From NCBI GenBank assembly GCA_907165275.2, contig OU015663.1, positions 4,910,501-4,974,500 on the forward strand: 64,000 nt of DNA, in the 5' to 3' direction. Position numbers and translations under genes: made by a program. The notes below the pieces were generated by a model, which saw only the letters and a program-made list of their open reading frames with translations, did no database searches and was not told the origin of the DNA. Positions 50,075 to 62,300 of the stretch are shown here, piece by piece; within the stretch, counting starts at the first letter, position 1; every line of letters starts with the position of its first letter. The DNA comes from Zygaena filipendulae. Taxonomy: Eukaryota > Arthropoda > Insecta > Lepidoptera > Zygaenidae.

Positions 50075-50316
50075 TCACCGATTCCGTCTAGGCGCGGGCG
50101 CGGGCGCGGGCGCGGGCGGCGGGGCGGGGTGCGCGGCGTGGGGCGGCTGCGGCGCCGGCGGGGCGGGCGGCGGGGCGACCGGCGCGGGGGGCCGCTTGAA
50201 GGGCCCGAGCCGCTTGGCGGGCCGCGGGGACACGGAGGGCGGCTCTCCCAGGCCCCCGCTGCCACCGCCCGCGCCGTGGTCCAGCAGCGCCGCCGCCAAC
50301 CGCCCGCTGCCTTGCT
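50075..50316 (-). CDS. RALGAPA: RalGAP-alpha terminal exon, Pro/Ala-rich tail
   Basis: Acceptor ctag at 50320-50317, phase 1; TGA at 50077-50075. The G left by the previous exon plus AG makes Glu, then [14 protein letters not shown]. The last ~55 residues are Pro/Ala/His low complexity, encoded in part by repeated GCGCGG hexamers (50092-50125). Placed by phase rather than by homology. Confidence 0.75.
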
Positions 50317-53300
50317 CTAGTGCGGAAAGTTCATAATTTATTTTAATGAGCGAGCGTAGCGAGTGAAGCTCTTTTTGCGATCGAAAAGTGGAATAGTCCT
50401 TCGCAAACTCCTCCTACACTCCTTGAATGCTGATCAAGAGTGGCCATAGCAATGACAAGGTGAAATTTTTTTTTATATCATGTACCATTGAAAAAAAAAA
50501 AAACTAAAAACTGTTCTATTACCGAATAATTGTAAACATTAAAAAAAAAGTAAACAAAAATAAGCGCTAAAAGCTTACACTCTTTTGAATAATAGAATTT
50601 CGAATTGTTTGAGTATGGGGAACGACTTTTCGGTTAACGCTTCGCTTCGATTATGGCATGGTTAGGTCCGGAGGCCCCAACACATTCCGACATAGTTGAT
50701 TTCGGATAATATACACTACTACATTTGGATAGGTTTTTAAATAATAATAGCAATCAAGTTTTCACATACATTCGCGTGCGTGCGAGTGTGCGTGTGCGCG
50801 TGTGCGCGCGTGTGTAGGCTCACCGGCGGCGTGCGGCGCGGCGGCAGCGGGCGGCAGCGGGTCGCGCACCCGCTCCACGAACTGCTCGAAGGTGGCGGGC
50901 AGCGTGTGGTGCGCCACGAGCGCGTCCAGCGAGCGCGCGCGCTCGGCGTGCGCGTGCAGGTACAGCGGCATGGTGGCGCGCACCGCGCGGCCCGCCGCCA
51001 CGCACGCGCCGCGCGCCAGCGCCGCCGCGCACTCCACGCGCACGCTGCACTCCTCCCACAGCGGGCCGAACACGCCCACCTGACGACCACGCACGAATAC
51101 AATATGAGTCGGTTTCGGAACCGAATACAATAATCTTGTAATTCATATTATACACGATTAAAATAGGTATACACATTACACATGAAGTAAGATTAAAAAA
51201 AAACGTGTACAAGTGTTTTGATTAACAATACATAGTTAAGACTTTGTATTTGATTACTATAAGTAGCATAGTGATTCCCTGTGCTATTTTATATCAATTT
51301 GTAAAGTTGGATTGTAAATTTGATCATGTAATAAATTAATAATTTAAAAGTTCCTACCACTAGACACTAAGAACGTTCGACATGTCCGTCCATATAATAT
51401 CATATCTTTTTCTATGGTTATCTCATGACCTCAACGAACTTGTTGTTGTCGAACGAGTTGGGCGTTGCAAAATATATAATTTTCGTTTCTCCGCCGCTAA
51501 GCGTTAACACGTGTTTAAATAACAACAATCCTAATAATGCATACATGTGTGCGGGTGAGTGTGAGTGTGTGTGTGTGTGCGTGTATGCTTGTACTCACAT
51601 CGGGCTTCCTGGAGACGGTGCAGCGCAGCAGGCCGCCGGGCAGCGGGTACAGCGCGATGAGCACGTCGCAGAACTGCGTCGGCAGCGTGTCGCGCTTGTA
51701 CGGCCGCCAGTGTTCGCTCCACACGATGTGCACCTCGTCGTTGCCCAAGTGCCGGGTCTAAATATTACATTACTTATATTTTACTAGCTGTTCCCCGCGG
51801 TTTCACCCGCGTTAATTTCATAGATCCCGCGGGAATTCCGGGATAAAAGTAGCTTAAGTTACTCCTTATAACATCAGCTATCTGCCAGTGAAAGTCCCGT
51901 TAAAATCGGTCTAGCCGATTCAGAGATTACTCGGAACAAACAGACAGACAGACCGACAGACAGAGAAAAATTAAAAAATTGATTTTCTGATGTTAGTACC
52001 GTATATATACTTTCGTATGCATTTAGTGAAAAGCTGTTAAATTGAAATTACAAAAAGATACTTCAATTTTATTTAAGTCTTGATTTATCACACACACCTT
52101 AGGATGCTACGGGAGTGTACTGTCAGCTATAACGGAACGAATTTCTTCTCGGTATGAGCACTGGGCCAGTGCTATCAATAGGAACGTAAGTTGCGCTAGT
52201 GTAGCGTGTAGCGTGTAGTGTAGTTGTACCTTGTTGAGTATGGCGTCGGGCGTGTCGGCGGGCATGCGCGTGGCCACGTGGAACAGCGCCTCGAGCGTGA
52301 GCGTCGCGAGGTAGGGCGCGCTGGGCCCGCCGCCGCCGCCCGCGCCGCCGCGCAGCCCGCCCGAGAACCCCACGTGGCTCTCCAGGTCCACCTGCACGAT
52401 GCGCACAAACACTACTTATAAATTACTACTATTTACAAACAGATAGTTCAATTTTATTTATATGTATAGATATAGAAATAAATAGATAAACGGATATAGA
52501 TGTATAAATAAGTGTGCTGTATGTGTGACTGTCGCATGGTCATAATAATATGTAACGTTCCACGAGAACTACTGCCGACAAACTGCTATACAGTTTGGCA
52601 GACTCTTGTAACATGCCATGTACTTATATTTTTGGTAAATAAATAAAAAAAAAATACGAAACTAGCGGTCCCCCGCGGTTTCACCCGCGGTAATTTTGGA
52701 GTTTCTGGGGAAATTTCGGGATAAAAATGCTATGGCACTCAGCATAGCTAAGATGCGTGCCACGATATGTTTATCGAACGAAAGATTCTTCGAAAATTGT
52801 CGATACGACAAATATTTGTGGGTGTCCAAGCAAAAAAGTGCAATAGTAAGACTAGATTCGGTTAAACATTTTTTGCTGCCATGTTACCAGTAGTAGACAA
52901 AACAATTAATATGTCGTCGAGAATCGATAAAATGGCACGATAACATTTTATAATGTTGCGCATCTTGGCTCCGCAGGACTACCGTAGCTTCCTACAAGTG
53001 AAAGAATTTTTAAAATCGCTTCCAGAGATTACCCCCTGCAACGTCACAAACTCACAATTGACAAAACTTTAGCTCTTTATAATATTAGTACAGACACACT
53101 TATTTACCTGCATCTGCCCTCTTAGCCAGGTTGACAATCTATAATCGTTTTGCTATAGAAAACTAAGGAACGTGGCCACTAAAATATGAACTTTAGATTG
53201 GATGATTTTGACGATGGCTAATGGGCCTGACGTTCAATCTACCGTTCAGACGGGTACTACCATTATTATGCATTACCAGCTGTTGTCTACGGCTTCCCCA

Positions 53301-56300
53301 GCGTGAAAGTCAGAATTCCCTCAGCTACGCCGGGATATAAAGCAGCCTTAATGTTACTCATGCGGTATCATCTACGAGTCTCCCTTAATCATTAGGTTAT
53401 CTAAAACCCCGAAATACAGGTTTTTTTTTTAATTAAAGCTCCATGACCAATTTTCATGACTCAAATTTTTAAACTAAGCAATATTTCTTACAAACTTTCA
53501 CCCCATACAGGTACAGTTGTTACCTAGTTTAAAGGAGGGCTTGTGTAATCCTACTAATATTATAAATGTGAAAGTGTGGATGTTTGGATGTTTGTTACTC
53601 AATCACGCAAAAACGGCTAAACGGATTTGGATTAAATTTGGCATGCACGTTGTCAGGGGTACAAAGAAGAACATAGGGTACTTTTTATCCCGGATTTCCC
53701 GCAGGAACTCCGAAAGTACCGCTGGTGAAACCGCGGGACACAGCTAGTAGCTACATAATTTAGTCGGGGCATCAAATAAATAAGATTATGAGAACATACC
53801 TCCCAAGCCAAAGCCGCTAAGAACGCTTCGTAGGCGGGGCTGCCGCAGCGATTCGACAGTATCTCGTTGCGCGACTCTTGACCTTTGCCGACATAGATCA
53901 CGGCCACTTTATGCGTCTCACGGCACCTGTGAACGAGTGTAAGTAAGCAATAGAAATACACACTTATCGATAACGACACGTAAATTGACACAATATGCTA
54001 AATTAACGAGCGCGATCTCAATCGCTAACGTGCTAAAGTTCCAGTGTTTTTTAACCGAAATGAGGGAGTGGCCATACTGACCTTCGTTGTATGAGACTTA
54101 GGTATATGTAAAGGTTGTCGTGTCGTATACAATAAATATTATTATTAAGCCATAACTAATCCGTATTTAAGTAAACGCCATCAATTACAAAATAGTGTTA
54201 CTAAATAGCGAAGGCAATCCATACAAAAGATCTGAAAGTAACTCCGTCTGTCTGTTGCCTTTTAAACTGATAATGATGAAATTTTGCATAGGTTTGTTAC
54301 AAACATTTCGTAAAACTCGGTCCGGCGATTCGCAGAAGTTCGATAACAAACACTGTGACACGAGATTTTGATTTATTAGAAGATTAAGGTGCTCTTGTAA
54401 TCAAGGTAATACAGGTAGAAGGTTAGAGGCGATATCAGTAACAAAAAAGAATTCGTTGTGGCAATCCTGGCCTCCATACACGACGCTGCTTAAACGTTGT
54501 ACTATAAGTAAGTAGTAATTAAGTAATTAACGAGATCAAAGGCGTATCGATTCATCTTCAAATAAATACAGCCCCCTTATAGCTAATCCGATAATCCTAC
54601 TAATATTATAAATGTGAAAGTGTGGATGTTTGTTACTCAATCACGCAAAAACGTACGTTGTCAAGGGTACAGAGAAGAACAACTAACTACAACAAGAACA
54701 ATCAACTATTCTGAATAATTTTGTTATTAGGTATTATAATATTGCAGTCTTGACATTTAAATTTGATTATTGGCTTTTTATATTAATTTTTGACCGACTT
54801 CCAAAAAGGAGGAGGTTCTGTATTCGGCTATATGTATGTTATTAATTGTTTAAAATAGTTTTGTAATTTTATAATTTTGTAATTTTATGTTAAACATTGT
54901 ACGCCGTTGTTTTTTTTTATTGTACATTGTTGACATTTGTACGCCGGCAACGGCAGAATATGCTGAATCAATCTTAGAGTAACACCAACTATGTACCTAC
55001 CATATTCTTGCAAATAAATAAATAACATAGGGTACTTTTTATTCCGGAATTCCGGAGGGAACTCCGAAATTACCGCGGGTGAAACCTCGGGGCACAGCTA
55101 GTCTATAATAATTGTTATGGCTATAGAATATTAAACCTCATGTTACGTGGTCACAAATAAATGGACTTTTAATATGGACAGTTTTAAGATTATTGATTGT
55201 CAACGTGGCTAAGGGGGTAGCGACAGCGCGTTCCGTGGCTCACCTCTGCGCGTCGAGGTTGCGAAGCTCGCGCAGCAAGCGGTCGGTGCGGCGCAGCAGC
55301 TGCGCGTGCGAGCGTCGCGCCGGCGCCAGGGTGCCCAGCTGCGCGAGCAGGCGCCGCCCGAGCTCGAAGGGCGCCGCGCAGGGCGGGTCGGCGGCGGGGT
55401 CGGCGGCGGGGCGGGCGGGGGCGGGGGCGGCCGGCTCGGGGTCGGCGAGCGCGCGCGCCCCCGCCAGGTAGTGCCGCTCGGCGTTGCGCTGCGCCACCAG
55501 CGCCGCCACCAGCTCGTCCTCGGCGCCCGCCGGCAGCGGCGACGGGCCCGCCTCGTCCAGCCGCCGCCCGCCGCACACCACTTCGGGCGACGTGTGGCCG
55601 ATGTACGCCAGCACCTGACGACCACAACACCGTTCAGAACACCTTCTATCACCAGTTTACAAATTACAAAGTATAAGTGCATGGCAAACATTATTGTTAG
55701 GGTATTTCCTATAAGAGGCTAAAACAACATGCAGCTTAATATTAATAATAAAACAACAACACAACAAACACATAAAAAATAATAATTTTTATGAACGGAA
55801 ATTGAACGTAGAGTTAAAAAAAAAACTACAACTTGAAGTTCTTAATGGTAAAAGGCTTCAGCATACCTTAACTTAGTAGTTAAGGTGGCGCGCCACCATA
55901 TTATGCAGCCTCTCAGCCGATAGAGGCCGTGGGCGGCGCAATAAAAGTGTTTTCTCAATTTACAGAGAATCGCAAGCTAAAAGATAGATTTTGATGATAA
56001 ATGCGACAGGATGAGTGTTTAATACATCTTTCATTTAAAATTTTTATATGGTCTTACGCGCATTATTATCCTTTAACTACAAGAAAATTAGGAATAACCG
56101 CCCGAAACGTAGTCACACACACTTGCAAATCGATTAGTACAAGCGGAATCTGATTCTGAATTTGACTTATTATGTATGAGTCTCGTTGGCGCTGTGGTGT
56201 AATACGTCTCTTTTTGTAAATAATGAATCGTGAAAATCTCGTGTTCAAACCTAAGATTGCGATTCCAATTTTTGTAACTAATTTTCTCAAATTTGTTTAT

Positions 56301-59300
56301 ATATACTTATTTATAGAACTACAAACGATTTATTTTTCGTTCTGTTTTGGAATTTATTTTAATTCCAAAAAAGAAAATTTAAAGGATATAGAATTAGAAT
56401 CTAAGAAAATATAAAGATGGATAAAGCTAAATAAAAATATTGGACTTATTTTTAATACAACCTTTCCCTGCAGGTTACACACGTACCTACTTGCGTAAAT
56501 ATTGGGACTGAAAATAATTTTGGGTATAAAAAAAACTCTAGGTCCTAATCTAAATTTCAAGATTTCGGGATTTCCTTGGTGATAAAAAAATTGAAATCTT
56601 ATAATATCTCCGACACTATGACCACAATACCATCATCTATGTATTTCAGCAGTCTATGTAATTTACGTCATCAACTAGGATGTTTGTAATTTTAGAAAAA
56701 AAATCAATCATAGAATATCCAATACTAAATAGAATCGCAGTTCAACTCAAAACTACAGGTTTTGAGTTGAACTGATTCGTGATAACTTTACAAAAAAAGT
56801 ACATAATTCCACAAAGACACTGACATTACAATCCCTACTAAATACTAATAATATTATAAATGCGAAAGTAACTCTGTCTGTCTGTTTGTTACGCTTTCAC
56901 GGCTCAGCCGATCATCACGAAATTTTGCATACACGTTGTCAGGGGTACAGAAAAGGACATAGGGTACTTACTTTATATGCCGGAATTCCCGCGGGAACTC
57001 CAAAATTAACACCGGTGAAATCTAATGAGATTTTGCATATACGTTGTCAGGGGTACAGAGAAGGTACCCTATATACATAGGGTACTTTATATTCCGGAAT
57101 TCCCGCGGGAACTCCAAAATTAACAACGGTGAAATCCAATGAGATTTCGCATATACGTTGTCAAGGGTACAGAGAAGGTACCCTATATGCATAGGGTACT
57201 TTGTATCCCGGAATTCCCGCGGGAACTCCAATATTAACAACGGTGAAATCCAATGAGATTTCGCATATACGTTGTCAAGGGTACAGAGAAGGTACCCTAT
57301 ATGCATAGGGTACTTTGTATCCCGGAATTCCTGCGGGATCTCCGAAATTGCCGCGGGTAAAACAGCGGGGAACAGCTAGTACTCTTATAAACCGAGATTT
57401 GAACCGTAATTCTATAAAAGGATTAGAGCCAGACGTTAGTACGCATAGTGGTTATATACTCTTTGGTCTAGCCACTCAACCTATATACCGCTTGGTGTTA
57501 TTACACGAAAAAAAAACATAAACACATTCTGCCGTTGTTCCATTTCAAAATTTAAATTTTGACATCTTGTGATAATAATATTTTATATTTTATTGAGTTT
57601 CATCAGTAGGTACGTTGAGTTTGTAAAGTATTTTATATTCTACTAGCTGTGTCCCGCGGTTACACCCGCGTGAAACATTTTTTATAAAATTACTACTTAT
57701 TAGATACTGGAGGATACTGTAGTTTCTTATGAGTGAAGTATTTAAAATAACTGGTTCTTTACTTCTTTATAATAATACTAGCTATTTTTCATAATATACC
57801 TAGAAATTAGCGCGGTTTCACCCACGCTAACTTCAGAGTTTCTGCGTGAATTCCGGGATAGAAACTACCCTGTGTCCTTCTCTGTGCCCCTAATAATAAA
57901 GTGTATGCAAAATTTCTAGATAATCGGTTGAGTAATAAACCGTAACAAACAAACAAACAAACTCATATTCGCATTTCTAATAATAAGTTTATCTAGAAGT
58001 GTGCATAATGTATATTATGAAAAAGCAGTTTAGATTTGAAATCGTAAACAAAAGCAAAAGCGTAAAATGACAGATAATAAAAAAAAATATCTATACTTCT
58101 AAACTATAATAAAAGAGTAGAATCCGCGATTCTGTACATTGAATATTTTTACCTAAAATGGAGAGGGGTGATAAAAGAAGAGTAACCAAGCACAAAAAAA
58201 AGTTTTTGAAATTCTTTTCTGTCTGTCTGTCTATTTGTTCGCCATAATCTCCAAATCAACTGAACAGATTGTCATGCGGTTTTCACAGGTAGATTAAGCT
58301 TATCCTGTAGCTACATAATATAGGCTTTGTTTCATTCAAATCGGATATCGGCAAAAAAAGTTGTTACACAAAAACTTTTCACGCGGGTGAAACCGCAGGG
58401 CACAGCTAGTCATATAATATTGAGACTTCTTCGGAAGTTGTTCTAACCACTGGACCATTATCGTATAGTTCCTCCTGCCGAAAAAATTGTATGCATTCAG
58501 CCGTCGCGCGTCATTTGAATATATTGATCTTCTTTTATTTAGTTTCATCAAAGCGTGCGTTGGGAAGATAGATTTATTATAATATTGTATTATTTGTAAA
58601 ATATAAATATTTTACTGGCAGTTGATCCTGCCGCGGTTTTGCTCGCGTCAGTTTTTATTTTTATTTTTTTTTTGATTACAAAATCAAGGAAATAATAAAT
58701 AATAATGAGTGAACAGTTACATCATTTCGAAAAATTTACAAAAGTAAAGTCTTTATTATACACGGTGTAACGTTACGAGGGTATTTTTTTTGTAAAAAGA
58801 CATGCAATATTCGATTCTTGTCTCTAATAGCTGACTAAAAAAAAATTTGGAGAAAAAAACTTACTAAAAAACCACGTGAGTGTCGTGTCGTGCTCCGCTC
58901 GTATTGGTCATAGCGTGATGTTATAGCCTATAGCCGTCCTCGATAAATGACTATCTAATACGAAAATAATTTTTCAATTCGATCCAGTAGTTCCTGAGAT
59001 TAGTACGTTCAACCAAACAAACAAACAAACTCTTCAGCTTTATTATTAGTACCTATAAATTAACAAATACAAAGTAGGTATATGCATAGGTAATAGTAAA
59101 AAATATTATAAGCTTTTGAAAATTACTTCACGTGATCACATAAATATCACGAAAAGATGAAGTTTGACATACCAACACGATGAGTCTGTAACTTGCAGTT
59201 TCGGAGGTATGAGCTGTCGAAAATTTGACCATGTGATCACATAGATATCACAAAACATGAAGTTCGAGTACCAACGTGATATGACTGCGTCCTATAGTTT

Positions 59301-62300
59301 CGGAGTTATAAGCGTTCAAAAATTTTGTCACGTGAACACATAGATACCACGAAAAAATGAAGTTTAAACAGCAACATGATGGGGTTGTCTCATACTAGTT
59401 TCGAGGGTATGAGCTTCACAAAAAAAAAAATTTTTTTGAAGATATTAAAAATTTGATCACGTGGTCACATAGACACAATAAAAATATGAAGTTGTACCAA
59501 CATTATATGGCTGCGTGTCATTGCTGATTGCATCGAAGATAAAAGTTAAATTACCCTGGGCCGTGGTGAGATACAACCATTCGAAAATATGGTCCCTCTC
59601 TTTTACGCATCGAGAAAACAAGAAAGAGATAGCAAGAATTTATGCAACACAAAAATATAAAATACTTGTACGGGCTACCTGTAGCTTATAATAATACCTA
59701 CTTGTACGGGACTCAAAACAAAATGTAGTTATGCCTTCGCTCCGGCTACTAAATACCTACCAACTACATCAGTAATATGTATATTCCAAATTCAATTCTA
59801 AATTATCCCGGTAGGTAAAATTGTCAAAACTCACGACTCAACGCCGCGACACCTTTCGATCCTTTTGGAACTCACTACAAACTACTGCATTCGGGGGACT
59901 TGTCAGTCTACAGCCAAACCACAGCTGTTTATAGACCGGCCCGCCATTTTCGTACACATATACTGTATACGCTCTCACACAAGTAAGAGATTCGACCAAA
60001 ATTTAATATTTTTGAAATGCTTATAATTATGTTATTTTTTCACTATCTGCAAAGATTTGGGACTTATGCGGCATCTAGACCAGTAGTAGTATTTTATAAA
60101 ATAAATTCTAATTACCATAAACAGCCGTAGTGTAAGAAAACTCGGTAGGCAATTTGTATGAAAACTAGCCCTAACACCCGCACCTTAAGTCTTTTTTATT
60201 TATTATAGCGATTAAATAATCATCTCCAACAATAATTTTTAACTTTTGAACTTTTAAAATATGTGAACTAACATGGTCTAGTTGGTGCTTGTCCGGTGGC
60301 GAATTCTTGTAATCTGGCAGTAAATCTGGCGGCAGCGGGGGTGGCAGAGAAGACAACGTGTTATCTCTTGGGCAGTCGACACTGGAATAGAGACATTTTA
60401 ACTTTAATATACATTGCTCCTTTGTATCGGGATGATGACCAAGTCAAGACCGAAGCTGTTCCTCAAGATTTCACATGCGTTAACTTAGATATTCTCGGGG
60501 TAACTCCGGGATAAAAAGTACTCATATCACTCAGGAGCTTCTTTAGAATTTTTAAAACCGGTAATGTTGTTTTTTATTTATCCATTACAAACAAACAAAC
60601 ATTATATCAATTTTTTTCTATTCATAATATTACTAGGTGTTTTCCGTGGTTTCTGACCCGTTGCCTTTTTCTGCACCCCTAACAATCGGGTCGTTATATG
60701 GATGTAGTATGTAAGACTTAGGCCACAATACAAAGAGCTTCGCTTATTGCTAGGAGTCAAGCTACGCACTGAGTGAATAATCCTAGTGAATGCAATGCTT
60801 GCAGGCTGAGTTTCTTGTCAGTTCTTCTCAGCAGAGGACGTATTCCGAACTGACGGTAATTTATAGTTCTAAGAACCTGCTGACGATTACAAGTGATTGT
60901 AACTAATCCTAAGTAATAAATAGCTTTTGAATTTTGAATTTTTGAATTTTAACCTAATGCGATTATATGACGACTTTAAGCATTTACTTACATTTTAAGG
61001 CTTACTTACAACAGACCACGTAACTTTTGAGAATTCGTTGCATATACTATCGCAGGTGGCCACACTATCAACTAGCTAGGCACCTACCCAGGGCGTCGCT
61101 TGCAGTGTGGCCAGCTGCGATATTATGCAATATGTCTGTACACTAGGATTAGTCACTCGGCGAGTTTTTTGGCAGTAAGCTCTTAGCATCAAGCGAAGCT
61201 CTTTGTAGCGTGACATTAGCGTAAGAGTATGGAGGTGCCTGCGTCCGTGACGCCTTCGCAAGGCGTCAGCGCAAGACCAGCGTCGGGTGGTCCTTACCAC
61301 CAACCGACTTATGCTGATCAAGTGTTTTCTGAGATCGATGGTGTTTTCGTTATTTTAAAGTAGGTGTCCGTTTCTCAACCGTCGGATGGAGTCCGCCTGT
61401 CGGGTGGGCTTGGCGCCAGTCTTTCCCAGTAGCAAAGATACTATAAATATAATACTAAAATAAAATAAAAATAAATAAAATAATACATATCCGCCGGTAA
61501 CACCGTTTGCCAGATCTTTTCGGCGGGCGGCGTCTGTCTGACGGTTGAGTGGCGAATCCTCAATACTTGTTATCGTAAAGTTGTTGTATACGTGTGCTGT
61601 AAATCTTTGTGTTGTGTCAAATAAAGTTTTTTCAATTCAATTCAACTCAATTCAATTCAAGGTGTAGTCAGTGACCTGTCCGGCAGGGGGATGGGCTCGG
61701 GCGGGTCGTCGTGCGCGCCGAACGGGTCGTAGTAGAGCGCGGACGCGTCCCAGCACGCCTTGCCCGAGATGTCGCGCAGCAGCACGCGCACCTGCCGCGC
61801 CGACGTCGACAGGCCTGGGGGGCGGGGGCGGCAACGGTCACACTCACACTAAACTCTCCCGGTTACTAAACCAGTTACGGAACCAGTTTTACACTAGTTA
61901 ATTACTAGAATTTTTTTGGGAACTCTTCGTATTAGAATGACATGTAAAAGACAGGAGTCTAGGTTATTACGATTTCTTCCATTTTACACGGATATAATCT
62001 GCAGTTGAAGCAGCAGTAAGTTGTCTCTCTTGCGTTCTATTATGTTAAATGTATTCGTCGAGTCTTCGAAAAATATATTAATTCGTTATATTATGGTATC
62101 TCAAAGTTGCCTTGAAAACATTGCTCCTAGCAATAAGGCTGTCTTTTACTATGTAATTAAATTTTTATATAGGTATTGTAAAAACATTTTATTTACGATT
62201 ATAACAATACGTAAATCGATCGCATATTTGCTGTGGTGTAGTGTGGTGGTGGTCCGCATTTCCTCTAAAGTAATTTTATTTATCATCAACAGGCTAGGGG

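Noticed and set aside
50129..51212. Arg/Ala-rich frames on both strands around 50-51 kb
   Set aside because: GC-rich shadows of RalGAP-alpha exons.
55190..55722. Several 90-160 codon frames on both strands
   Set aside because: Shadows of the GC-rich RalGAP-alpha exon 55244-55614; only one frame carries family sequence and matching splice phases.
57022..57306. 94-codon minus-strand frame with a repeated [13 protein letters not shown] unit
   Set aside because: It is the translation of the tandemly expanded SINE-like repeat, not a protein repeat gene.
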